A stretch of 52,782 nucleotides of DNA from Treponema sp. (GTDB lineage Bacteria; Spirochaetota; Spirochaetia; Treponematales; Breznakiellaceae). The position numbers and the translations under genes were made by a program. A model generated the notes under the pieces. That model worked only from the letters and a program-made list of their open reading frames with translations. It had not been told where the DNA came from and did no database searches. Below, piece after piece: positions 1 to 7,807 of the stretch. Numbering within the stretch: position 1 is the stretch's first letter; every line of letters begins with the position of its first letter. The stretch spans positions 1-52,782 of the forward strand of contig JAIRQN010000055.1 of assembly GCA_031256445.1 (NCBI GenBank), in the 5' to 3' direction.

Positions 1-82
1 CATTTTTAAGTTGCCTGTTTCTGAAAAACCGGATTAAAATGAATATTAAGATTAAATCCCAAAAGGGAAATCAGGAGGAATT

Positions 83-1372
83 ATGAAAAAACTTTGTTTG
101 CTGCTTTTCATAGCGCTGCTTCCGCTGTGCGTTTTCGCTGGAGGCAAAAAAGACGCGGCTGCGACAGCCGGCGGACCTGTAACCATCATCTACTACACAT
201 GGGATGATGTGTCCATAAAACCGATGATCGACGCGTTTAACGCCGCCCAGAGTGAGATTATCGTACAGGCGGAATATCTGCCTTCGCCGGATTATGAAAC
301 CAAGATTACCACCCTGCTGACAGGGCGCACCCCAATGGACGCCTACATGCAGAAGCGCCAGGTGGATATGTTCCCGCATTTTCAGAACGGTTTTATTGAG
401 CCGCTGGACGACCTTATTGCCAAAACCGGAGTCAACAAGACTGCCGTTGATGCGTACAAAAATTCCCTGTCGGTAAACGGCAAGGTTATCGGCTTCCCGT
501 GGAGAGGGGCCGCGTATTATACATACTACAACAAGAAGATTTTCGCTGATAAAGGCGTTCCAACTCCGGACACTTATGTAAAAAGCGGAACATGGACATG
601 GGAAAAATTCGCGGAAGTGGCGCGCCAGGTTTCATCCGGCGACGGTAAAGTATACGGCGCTTCAGTTTATCACTGGGGATCGAGTCAGTTAATTATGCAG
701 ACACAGGCGCAGAAGAGCATAATCTCCGCAGACGGAAAGCTTGACTTTGACAATTCAATCCAGCGCTGGCTTTCCATGCGCAAGGCAATGGAAGAAAACA
801 AGTCCATGTGGCCCCTTGTTGACATGAAGGTAACAAGCACTCACTACTCCAAACAGTTCTACGACGGACAGGCGGCAATGCTGCTTATCGGCGAATGGTT
901 CCCCGGGCAAATCAAGTCAGGACGCGATCAGGGCGTACTTGTAGGATGGGGCTGGAATGACTGGGGTATAACCCGGCTTCCCTGTGATGTTACTCCTTAT
1001 GTGACAATGGGCGCGCCGACATTCAGCCATGTAACATCCTATTCCAAAAACAAGGAAGCGGCTTTGAAATTTATCGCGTGGATGGGCGGTCCTGAAGGCG
1101 CGAAAGTCGCGGCGCGATCCGGCGTTCTTCCCGCAATGGTTGACGCGGGCGTAAGGCAGGTGCTTTCCGAATCGGTTCCCGATCCGCAGTCGCTGGATTA
1201 TTTCACAGAGAACAAGATCACTTTCCCAATGTCGTATAACAAATACGGCTCCAGGATAGAAAACCTGATCAATACGCTTCAGGAAGAATACCTTCTTGGC
1301 AAAATTCCCGATGCTCAGTTTGACGCAAGACTGCGCGCCGGACTGGAAGAAATAATCAAAACAACAGATTAG
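83..1372 (+). CDS. Sugar ABC transporter substrate-binding protein (family 1)
   Basis: This is a 429-residue extracytoplasmic solute-binding protein that would capture a sugar or oligosaccharide and deliver it to the two permeases encoded next. The N-terminus has a short Lys pair, a hydrophobic core of about 15 residues and a VFA-GGKKD junction typical of treponemal exported proteins. C16 lies inside a poor lipobox (LPLC), so signal peptidase I cleavage after VFA is as likely as lipidation. The mature part has the type 1 binding-protein pattern, with an early YYTWDD strand and a later WNDWG segment. A strong ribosome binding site (AGGAGGAATT) fixes the start. The substrate cannot be read from sequence, but the adjacent beta-glucuronidase suggests a glucuronide or related glycan. 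The promoter may lie upstream of the window. Confidence 0.9.
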   Translation: MKKLCLLLFIALLPLCVFAGGKKDAAATAGGPVTIIYYTWDDVSIKPMIDAFNAAQSEIIVQAEYLPSPDYETKITTLLTGRTPMDAYMQKRQVDMFPHFQNGFIEPLDDLIAKTGVNKTAVDAYKNSLSVNGKVIGFPWRGAAYYTYYNKKIFADKGVPTPDTYVKSGTWTWEKFAEVARQVSSGDGKVYGASVYHWGSSQLIMQTQAQKSIISADGKLDFDNSIQRWLSMRKAMEENKSMWPLVDMKVTSTHYSKQFYDGQAAMLLIGEWFPGQIKSGRDQGVLVGWGWNDWGITRLPCDVTPYVTMGAPTFSHVTSYSKNKEAALKFIAWMGGPEGAKVAARSGVLPAMVDAGVRQVLSESVPDPQSLDYFTENKITFPMSYNKYGSRIENLINTLQEEYLLGKIPDAQFDARLRAGLEEIIKTTD

Positions 1373-1381
1373 CGCAGATTG

Positions 1382-1430
1382 GTTGATGGATTAGCGCGGA
1401 TTAATTTAAGTTACGTGCTAATCCATCAGC
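1382..1430 (+). promoter_or_regulatory. Intercistronic hairpin between binding-protein and permease genes
   Basis: TGATGGATTAGC at 1384-1395 is exactly complementary to GCTAATCCATCA at 1417-1428. Adding flanking G-U and G-C pairs extends the stem to about 16 bp around a 17-nt loop. It sits right after the binding-protein stop codon and before the permease ribosome binding site. No U-run follows, so it is more likely an mRNA 3'-end stabiliser or processing site than a full terminator. Such hairpins in importer operons commonly keep binding-protein mRNA more abundant than permease mRNA. The second importer in this window has a similar element at 31567-31596. Confidence 0.7.
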
Positions 1431-1447
1431 GCTATGGGGAAACAGAT

Positions 1448-2350
1448 ATGAAAAGGAGCGGTTTACAGCGCAGTCCCTGGCCTGTGGTAGCGGTTTTTAT
1501 GCTGCCCAGTTTCCTTGGGTTTCTGCTTTTCATGGCTATTCCCATGTTTGCCGCATTCGGTATTTCCCTTACCAATTTTTCGGGAGGGCCGAATTTCCGT
1601 TTTATCGGGCTTACCAATTATATAAACGCTTTTAAAAGCCCAAATTTTATAAGATATCTTTCCATTACAGTTAATTTTACATTCTGGACAGTACTGGCAC
1701 AGCTTATACTCGGGCTCTCTCTTGCCCTGCTGTTAAACGAAAAATTTTTCGGAAGGAATTTTTTCCGCGGCGTTATGTTCCTTCCGAATGTCCTTTCCGC
1801 AATCGCCGTAGGTTTAATCTTCTCGCTCATTCTGGATCCAAAACGCGGGCCTGTAAACCAGTTCCTTTTGTCAATCGGGCTTCCCGCCCCGCCCTGGCTT
1901 GCGGGAGAAAAAACAGCCCTGCCTACCATTATCATGGTTACAGTCTGGCAGAATTTCGGCTACTACATGGTGCTCTTCCTCGGCGGACTTCAAACCATTA
2001 ATTCCACTTTATACGAAGCCGCCGCCATAGACGGCGCGAAAGCGGTAAGGCGTTTCCTTGCGGTTACGCTCCCCGGGCTTTCGCCGATTCTTTTCTTTTC
2101 AGTTACAATCGCGATTATCCGCGCCTTTCAGGTGTTCGATCAGATATACATAATGACAGGAGGCCCGTGGGGCGGCGGTCCCGCGGGCGCAACTACTGTG
2201 CTCATCTTTGATATATACAAAAACGCCTTCTCCCAGTTCCGCTTCGGCTACGCGGCCGCCGAATCGGTGATACTTCTTGTAATAATTCTCGCGATTACGC
2301 TCGTACAGCAGCAGGGTCAGAAAAAGTGGGTAAGTTATGACATTGTATAG
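1448..2350 (+). CDS. Sugar ABC transporter permease (MalF/UgpA type)
   Basis: This is a 300-residue inner-membrane permease of the carbohydrate uptake type 1 family, with six predicted membrane segments. The cytoplasmic EAA loop reads EAAAIDGAKAVRRFLAVTLP, the site where the ATPase docks. The start chosen is the ATG at 1448 (MKRSG), preceded by GGGGA. A longer frame opens at a TTG at 1379, but it would translate through the intercistronic hairpin and add a non-membrane leader, so I reject it. It pairs with the MalG-type permease that overlaps its end by 14 nt, and with the binding protein upstream. No ATPase gene is in this operon. Confidence 0.9.
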   Translation: MKRSGLQRSPWPVVAVFMLPSFLGFLLFMAIPMFAAFGISLTNFSGGPNFRFIGLTNYINAFKSPNFIRYLSITVNFTFWTVLAQLILGLSLALLLNEKFFGRNFFRGVMFLPNVLSAIAVGLIFSLILDPKRGPVNQFLLSIGLPAPPWLAGEKTALPTIIMVTVWQNFGYYMVLFLGGLQTINSTLYEAAAIDGAKAVRRFLAVTLPGLSPILFFSVTIAIIRAFQVFDQIYIMTGGPWGGGPAGATTVLIFDIYKNAFSQFRFGYAAAESVILLVIILAITLVQQQGQKKWVSYDIV

Positions 2351-3176
2351 CAAAAAAACATTCGGTTACTATTCTTATGTAATCCTGAGAATGTTGCTTT
2401 TGTTATTGATGAGCTTTCTCATCTTCGCGCCGCTTGTGGTTATGCTGTCAAGCGCGTTCAAGATCGACTCGCAGATTTACGATTTTCCGATGCGGGTAAT
2501 TCCCAAGACGCCGACGCTTGAAAACTTCAGCCAGCTCGCGAACCGCTTTCCTCTTTACGCGTGGAATTCAATTAAGCTCACTTTCATCATTGTTATTGTG
2601 CAGCTCTTAACAGCCACTACCGGCGCATACGCTTTTTCCAAACTGCAATGGAAAGGACGCGATTTGGTTTTTATGTTCTATGTCGCGTCAATTATGATTC
2701 CTATTCACTCCATTATCATCCCGCAGTTTCTTATTGTAAGAAACCTCGGTCTTTACAATACCCACATGGCGCTTATCCTGACAGGCGCTTTTACGGCATT
2801 CGGCACTTTTTTAATCAAGCAGTACTTTATGACAATTCCGGACAGTTATACAGAAGCCGCGCACATAGACGGCGCAAACGATTTTATCATCTTTTTTAAA
2901 ATCATGCTGCCTCTGGCAAAACCTGTTTTCGCGACGCAGGTAATTCTGGCGTTCCGTTATTTCTGGAACGATTTCTTTTCACCGTTAATTTACATAACAA
3001 GCCAGCATTTAAAAACGCTTCCTTTGGGAATGAGCGATTTTACAAATGAATTTTATACATACAAAGGGCCGCAGATGGCAGCTTCGTTAATTTCAATCAT
3101 TCCCGTAATGATCATTTTTCTGGCGGCGCAGAAATATTTTGTCCAGGGTGTCGCGGCTACAGGCTTAAAAGGCTGA
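2337..3176 (+). CDS. Sugar ABC transporter permease (MalG/UgpE type)
   Basis: This is a 279-residue second permease subunit with an N-terminal membrane anchor and five further hydrophobic segments. The EAA loop reads EAAHIDGANDFIIFFKIMLP. The start overlaps the end of the preceding permease gene by 14 nt, which suggests translational coupling and equal amounts of the two subunits. The C-terminal QKYFVQGVAATGLKG is the usual ending of MalG-type proteins in sugar importers. The substrate is unknown. The cytoplasmic ATPase is probably supplied in trans by the MsmX/UgpC-like gene at 48542-49645. Confidence 0.9.
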   Translation: MTLYSKKTFGYYSYVILRMLLLLLMSFLIFAPLVVMLSSAFKIDSQIYDFPMRVIPKTPTLENFSQLANRFPLYAWNSIKLTFIIVIVQLLTATTGAYAFSKLQWKGRDLVFMFYVASIMIPIHSIIIPQFLIVRNLGLYNTHMALILTGAFTAFGTFLIKQYFMTIPDSYTEAAHIDGANDFIIFFKIMLPLAKPVFATQVILAFRYFWNDFFSPLIYITSQHLKTLPLGMSDFTNEFYTYKGPQMAASLISIIPVMIIFLAAQKYFVQGVAATGLKG

Positions 3177-3183
3177 AGACATT

Positions 3184-3226
3184 TAACAGTGAGTAATGCG
3201 AAGTGTTTGGTGCAAAGTGAACAGCG
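3184..3226. repeat. GTGA/CACT-rich intergenic tract
   Basis: The spacer between the permease and the GH2 gene holds an irregular run of AGTGAGTAATGCGAAGTG- and AAAGTGAACAG-type units. On the other strand these read as repeats of CACT with short fillers. Related CACT-rich pieces occur in other spacers (25820-25834 and 43666-43680, which share 15 nt). It has no coding potential that I recognise. Confidence 0.35.
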
Positions 3227-3277
3227 TAAAGCGCCATATTTGCACATAACAGAAAATAAAAAGCGGAGGCGGTTATT

Positions 3278-5116
3278 ATGGAGAAATCCGGGAATTATCA
3301 GTCGGATATTCATAATTCGGATTATGAAAGCGAATATTTACAATCAAGGCTGGACTGCGGCTCTCTTTTAAACATCACAGGGCGCGAAACAGAATCACTT
3401 AACGGTCAATGGAATTTCGCCGCAGATCTCTACGATACATGCAGAAGGGCGCACTGGTTTTGGGATAACAGTAAAAATGAAACCGGCAGGGAAATGCCAG
3501 TGGATTATGACTGGGAAGGCTGGGATCGCATAACAGTTCCCTCCTGCTGGAATCTTCAAAAACCCGAATTGCATTATTTTGAAGGAAGCGGAATCTACAC
3601 AAGGACATTCCGGTATTTTCCGAAAACAAAAGGAGAGCGGCTGTTTCTTCGCTTTGAGGGCGTTTCATACAGGACATCTGTTTTTTTAAACGGAAAAATC
3701 ATAGGAACGCATGACGGCGCTTCCACTCCGTTTAACGCAGACATCAGCGGTATTGTTCAAACAGATAACCGCATTACAGTAACCGCGGACGCAAGACGCA
3801 GCCCTTTGCGCATCCCGATGGAAAATACCGACTGGTTCAATTACGGCGGAATCTACCGCGATGTTTTTCTTGTCCGCGTACCGCCTGTTTACATCAAAGA
3901 CTGGTTTGTGCGCCTGTCGCCTGACGGGACTTATTCGGTAATTCTGGCGGACGTCACAGTCTCAAGCGCAGACGGCATGCCTGTAAACAACAAGGCGCTT
4001 CTGGAAATTCCACAGATGGGAATAAAGCAGGAAATAAACATTAAGGATGGAAAGGGATCTGCGAGAATATACGTTCGCACAGAAATGCACGCGAATATGT
4101 TAAAAGCAAAAATGTTATGGAGTCCGGAAAACCCAAAACTTTATGAAGTAATAATTTCCATCAATTCAAAGGAAAACGAAACAGCGGACATTGTAAGGGA
4201 TTCAATCGGTTTCAGGGAGATAAAAACTAACGGCGGGAACTCTCACGAAATATTATTGAACGGGAAAAAAATCTTTTTAAAGGGAGTTTGCGTTCACGAA
4301 GATCATTTCCTGTCCGGCAAGACAACAAATACGGAAATTATCAGGCAGACAATAAAAGATTTAAAAGAGATGAACGGCAACTACCTGCGGCTTGCGCATT
4401 ACCCGCACGACAGCCGCTTTGCCCGCATTGCCGATGAAGAGGGCGTCCTTCTCTGGGAGGAAGTTCCGGTGTATTGGGCGGTTGCTTTTAACAACAGCGA
4501 AACCTACAAAGACGGTGAAAATCAGCTGTCAGAATTAATTTTACGCGACAGAAACCGCGCAAGCGTTATCATCTGGTCTGTGGGGAACGAAAACGCGGAT
4601 ACGGACGCGCGCCTTTCATTTATGTCCAAACTCGCGCTAAAGGCAAAATCGCTTGACGACAGCCGGCTTGTTTCAGCGGCCTGCCTTATCAATCACGAAA
4701 AACTGCAAATCCAGGACCGCCTTGCCGATTATCTTGATGTGATTGGCATTAACGAGTATTACGGCTGGTACGATCCCGATTTTGAAAAACTCCCGAAGAT
4801 ACTGGATAATTCCAAACCGGGAAAACCAGTGCTCATCTGCGAATTCGGCGCGGACGCCAGATTGGGGCAGAGGGGAAGCGAAGACGATCTTTGGACTGAA
4901 GACAAGCAAAAGCGCCTGTACGAACAGCAGACGGAAATATTCAAAAAATGCCCGTATATCGCAGGCACTACTCCATGGATACTCTACGATTTCCGCTGCC
5001 CAAGGCGGCTGAACCGGTATCAGGAAGGTTTTAACAGGAAAGGTTTAATTGACGCCAAACGCAGGGAAAGAAAGCCCGCGTTCTATGTTATGCAAAAATA
5101 TTACTCAGAGGTTTAA
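3278..5116 (+). CDS. Beta-glucuronidase, glycoside hydrolase family 2
   Basis: This 612-residue cytoplasmic GH2 enzyme would hydrolyse beta-glucuronides. Its domains are a jelly-roll sugar-binding domain (about 40-210), an Ig-like domain (about 215-320) and a TIM barrel (about 325-612). The catalytic acid/base is E438 in WSVGNEN, and the nucleophile is E522 in LICEFGAD. The C-terminal N586-R-K588-G matches the NxK motif that beta-glucuronidases use to grip the glucuronate carboxylate, and this separates it from beta-galactosidases. Length and spacing resemble E. coli UidA (about 603 residues). There is no signal peptide, so the substrate must be imported, presumably by the ABC genes just upstream. 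GGAGG at about 3265 supports this start. The natural substrate could be a plant or host glucuronide. Confidence 0.85.
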   Translation: MEKSGNYQSDIHNSDYESEYLQSRLDCGSLLNITGRETESLNGQWNFAADLYDTCRRAHWFWDNSKNETGREMPVDYDWEGWDRITVPSCWNLQKPELHYFEGSGIYTRTFRYFPKTKGERLFLRFEGVSYRTSVFLNGKIIGTHDGASTPFNADISGIVQTDNRITVTADARRSPLRIPMENTDWFNYGGIYRDVFLVRVPPVYIKDWFVRLSPDGTYSVILADVTVSSADGMPVNNKALLEIPQMGIKQEINIKDGKGSARIYVRTEMHANMLKAKMLWSPENPKLYEVIISINSKENETADIVRDSIGFREIKTNGGNSHEILLNGKKIFLKGVCVHEDHFLSGKTTNTEIIRQTIKDLKEMNGNYLRLAHYPHDSRFARIADEEGVLLWEEVPVYWAVAFNNSETYKDGENQLSELILRDRNRASVIIWSVGNENADTDARLSFMSKLALKAKSLDDSRLVSAACLINHEKLQIQDRLADYLDVIGINEYYGWYDPDFEKLPKILDNSKPGKPVLICEFGADARLGQRGSEDDLWTEDKQKRLYEQQTEIFKKCPYIAGTTPWILYDFRCPRRLNRYQEGFNRKGLIDAKRRERKPAFYVMQKYYSEV

Positions 5117-5126
5117 CGGTATATTG

Positions 5127-5157
5127 GAGATAACCAACCGGGTTGTCTCACAAGTCC
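5127..5157. repeat. Dispersed palindromic repeat, degenerate copy
   Basis: GAGATAACC (5127-5135) pairs with GGTTGTCTC (5141-5149) around a 5-nt loop with one wobble, and ACAAGTCC follows. The half-site ACTTGT-N2-GA(T/C)AACC matches the elements at 23752-23788 and 50106-50155. It lies between the convergent GH2 and MoaD-like genes. It has no U-run, so it is a poor intrinsic terminator. Confidence 0.65.
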
Positions 5158-5158
5158 G

Positions 5159-5410
5159 TTACCCGCCGCCGCATATCGGCAAAAAGCTCACTTCATCTCC
5201 GTCTTTTAAAGCGGTTTTGAAAGCCTTTAGCAGAAGAATACTGCGCCCGTTAACGACAATAAGCATCGTCTTGGCCAGCTTTTCCGCCTGCGCACCGAAC
5301 CTGTTTTTTAAATGCTTTAACACATCCTTTATATTATCCGCTTCCATTGATTCGCCTGATATTTTTGTCAGCGCGGCCAAATCAGCGCGGTATTTAACCG
5401 TTATCTGCAT
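5159..5410 (-). CDS. MoaD/ThiS-like ubiquitin-fold protein
   Basis: This 83-residue beta-grasp protein ends in ICGGG. A C-terminal Gly-Gly is the hallmark of MoaD/ThiS sulfur carriers, which are activated as adenylate and thiocarboxylate on that glycine. The NGR and DGDEVSFLPICGGG segments match the family. It lies 9 bp downstream of the aldehyde oxidoreductase gene on the same strand and is probably the last gene of the operon. The likely role is sulfur donation for the pterin dithiolene of the tungsten cofactor of that enzyme. No MoaE, MoeB or MoaA homologue is nearby, so the rest of the pathway must be encoded elsewhere. Confidence 0.8.
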   Translation of the reverse strand: MQITVKYRADLAALTKISGESMEADNIKDVLKHLKNRFGAQAEKLAKTMLIVVNGRSILLLKAFKTALKDGDEVSFLPICGGG

Positions 5411-5419
5411 ATCTGCTCC

Positions 5420-7366
5420 TTAGGCTCCGGTTTTTATCTTCAGCCGCTTTAAAGTCTTCTCTTTGGGAACTCCGTTTTCGTCCCAGCCCCGTACCTTGTA
5501 AAATTGCTTTAGCATTTCGTCAAGCGGGACAACATGCGCCGGATGTGACGGGTCCGGCCCGCTTCCGTCTCTTGAAGGCTGAGGCGTTTTTGTCAGTCTG
5601 TCAGGAAGCGAATCGTCGGCCGCCGTTAAGCCTTCGCGCAGATTGAAAAGCCGCTCCAGATTGAAACTGCGATCCCCAAGAGCGATAAAGCCGCCTGTGT
5701 ACATGGGAAAACCTGTAGCAAGGCGCAGAGCTTCGGCCTGAGGCAGAAGAAAAAACGAATTGAAGCGCAAAAGCCCTTTCATTCCAAGCATCAACCGCAC
5801 CGCGCCGCCCGCGTGAGTCGCTATTTTACCTGTAATGCGCGTAACAAAATGATTCGGCCCCAGATGGAAAAAAACGGCCGGAACAAAGGTTTGCGCACTG
5901 AACAGGCAGAAACCTGACGCCGATACAGCTTCCAGCGCGTCCTGCATGAACACCGTCAGTTCCGCCTTGCCCGGATGCTGCGCGTCTGTTGAAAGAACTC
6001 CCACAGATTCCAAAAGCGCAAGGTAGCCGCCGTTAAGATGGCAGCCGCCGCGGTTGCTTGTCGCGTAACCAAGACCCATGCCGACAGAACGGCGCGGTTC
6101 ATAGGACGCCATTTCAAGCCCTTTGGAGTGCATGGCAAATTCTTTGCCTCCGTATTTTTCGCTCATCCACTTGCTGCCGTTCGCTATGTCGGAATAGATT
6201 CCCTGCCGGTACGCAATTTTACGCAGCGTTTCATCAAGATTGTCTGTCCGGCCGAATTCAACGTCAAAATCCGCCATTCCCTTTTCTTTTAATTCCATCG
6301 CGAAGGCGATGGAAGAAGCAGCCGATATGGTATCCATTCCCAGAAGGTCGCAGGCGTAATTCAAATTAATTATTTTGCGAAGATCCTTCGCGCCGATATT
6401 CGGGCCGAAGAATCCGGTGGTTTCGTATTCAGGACCCTTAATCTCTCGATCCTCTCCCGCGTTTTTTTTAACGCGGCGTTCGCAGCGGATCGGGCAGCTA
6501 ATGCATCCCGAATTGCGCGTAAGTTCGGTTTCAGCTAACGTTTCGCCGCTTACGGCGTCAGCCTGCGCGTCGTAGCCGTAGCGGAAATTGAGACTCGGAA
6601 GCGCGCCTGTGGCGTTTGCCTTGTTTACCAGCCCTACAGTCCCGTAATGAGGCAGTGCGTCTCCTGTCATTGGGTGATTTTTGATAAAACGCACCCACTT
6701 TTTAACAAATTTGCCGAATTTTTGCGGGTTTGCGATCTGCGGCATCCGCGTACCATACGCGTTAAGCGCCTTGATGTTTTTTGATCCCAAAACCGCGCCG
6801 CATCCGCAGCGTCCCGCTACGCGTTCTCCGCTTGCGGCGCAGGCGAAACGCACAAGGTTTTCACCGGCAGGTCCAATTACGAGCATCCCGTGAAAAGCGG
6901 CATGCGATGCGCGCAATTTTTCCTGCGCGACTTCTGTATCAAGACCCCATAAATCCCTGGCGTCAGCAATGGAAATTACGCCGTCAATAATTTCTATACG
7001 CGAAGGACTGGCGGCGCGGCCCGTGATAATGATTCCGTCAAAACCGGCGCGCTTCATCATAAAACCAAAAGTCCCGCCGCAGTTGGAAGAGGCGATGCCG
7101 CCTGTCAGCACATTTTTAAAAGTTATGTTAAAACGGCTGGAAGAAGGAGCGCCTGTTCCGTTAAGCGGGCCTGTGTTAATAATAAGAACAGCACCGGGAT
7201 CAAGGGCATCCAGCCCTTTGGGCATTAAATCCAGCAAAAGACGCGCCGCCAGCGTTTTTCCGCCGATGAAATTGCGGTAATATTCCTCGTTAATGGCAAA
7301 TGTTTCTGTTTTTCCCGTTGAAAGATCAATTTTCGCGTATACAGGCATATCCGTTATTTTTTTCAT
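5420..7366 (-). CDS. Tungsten-dependent aldehyde:ferredoxin oxidoreductase (AorB-like)
   Basis: This 648-residue enzyme of the AOR family reversibly oxidises aldehydes to acids with ferredoxin-level electrons, using a tungstopterin and one [4Fe-4S] cluster. Cluster ligands are C288, C291 and C295 (GCISCPIRCER) plus a distal C487 in ASGFCLFS. This is the spacing known from Pyrococcus AOR. The N-terminal segment with TGKTETF, FIGGKTLAARLL and NTGPLNGTGAPSSSR is typical of the pterin-binding domain. The start at 7366 (MKKITDMPVY) overlaps the ferredoxin stop codon as ATGA, implying translational coupling. An in-frame ATG 66 nt further up lies inside the ferredoxin gene and is rejected. Together with the four-cluster ferredoxin it resembles Aromatoleum AorAB. 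The aldehyde substrate is unknown. Confidence 0.88.
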   Translation of the reverse strand: MKKITDMPVYAKIDLSTGKTETFAINEEYYRNFIGGKTLAARLLLDLMPKGLDALDPGAVLIINTGPLNGTGAPSSSRFNITFKNVLTGGIASSNCGGTFGFMMKRAGFDGIIITGRAASPSRIEIIDGVISIADARDLWGLDTEVAQEKLRASHAAFHGMLVIGPAGENLVRFACAASGERVAGRCGCGAVLGSKNIKALNAYGTRMPQIANPQKFGKFVKKWVRFIKNHPMTGDALPHYGTVGLVNKANATGALPSLNFRYGYDAQADAVSGETLAETELTRNSGCISCPIRCERRVKKNAGEDREIKGPEYETTGFFGPNIGAKDLRKIINLNYACDLLGMDTISAASSIAFAMELKEKGMADFDVEFGRTDNLDETLRKIAYRQGIYSDIANGSKWMSEKYGGKEFAMHSKGLEMASYEPRRSVGMGLGYATSNRGGCHLNGGYLALLESVGVLSTDAQHPGKAELTVFMQDALEAVSASGFCLFSAQTFVPAVFFHLGPNHFVTRITGKIATHAGGAVRLMLGMKGLLRFNSFFLLPQAEALRLATGFPMYTGGFIALGDRSFNLERLFNLREGLTAADDSLPDRLTKTPQPSRDGSGPDPSHPAHVVPLDEMLKQFYKVRGWDENGVPKEKTLKRLKIKTGA

Positions 7367-7797
7367 GACGCATCCTTCATAACAATAGCACTGATAGGGC
7401 AATGAGAGCGGCAAATGGCGCATCCTGTGCATTTTTGCGGGTTTGAAAGCTGCGCGAAAACATTAATATCCCCGCGGAACTCCGGCGGAGAAATCGCAAG
7501 CGCGCCTGAGGTGCAGTCATTAACGCAGATTGAACACGCGCTGCAAACCGCGGCATCAATCGCGGGCTTTTGCCACTGGGCGCGTTTTACAGGGACGCAT
7601 ATCTTTCCCGCGCTGTCAGAAATTGCTTCTTTTTGACAGATCCTGCCGCAAACGCCGCAGTCAACGCACCGCTTTTCATTAATGATATACCGCGTATTTT
7701 TTTCACCCGGACCTTCTTTTCGCGTAATTGCGAAAACAGGGCACAGCTTCGCACAGGCGGTACAGCCTGTGCAGTTTTCATTTATGTTATACGCCAT
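7363..7797 (-). CDS. Four-cluster polyferredoxin (AorA-like)
   Basis: This 144-residue protein has four CxxCxxCxxxC motifs, each able to bind one [4Fe-4S] cluster. The first uses C9, C12, C15 and C19. The third and fourth are CSACSICVNDC and CTGCAICRSHC. It has no signal peptide or membrane segment. The gene ends in an ATGA overlap with the aldehyde oxidoreductase gene, so the two proteins are probably made together. In Aromatoleum the small four-cluster AorA subunit carries electrons from the tungsten subunit AorB and forms filaments with it. The size and cluster count match, but the flavoprotein AorC is absent here. The physiological electron partner may be a free ferredoxin or a hydrogenase encoded elsewhere. 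Confidence 0.85.
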   Translation of the reverse strand: MAYNINENCTGCTACAKLCPVFAITRKEGPGEKNTRYIINEKRCVDCGVCGRICQKEAISDSAGKICVPVKRAQWQKPAIDAAVCSACSICVNDCTSGALAISPPEFRGDINVFAQLSNPQKCTGCAICRSHCPISAIVMKDAS

Positions 7798-7807
7798 TAT
7801 ACGCCTC

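Noticed and set aside
7367-7432. Longer N-terminus for the aldehyde oxidoreductase
   Set aside because: The added 22 residues would be read from the ferredoxin gene in another frame, and family alignment begins at MKKITDMPVYAKID.
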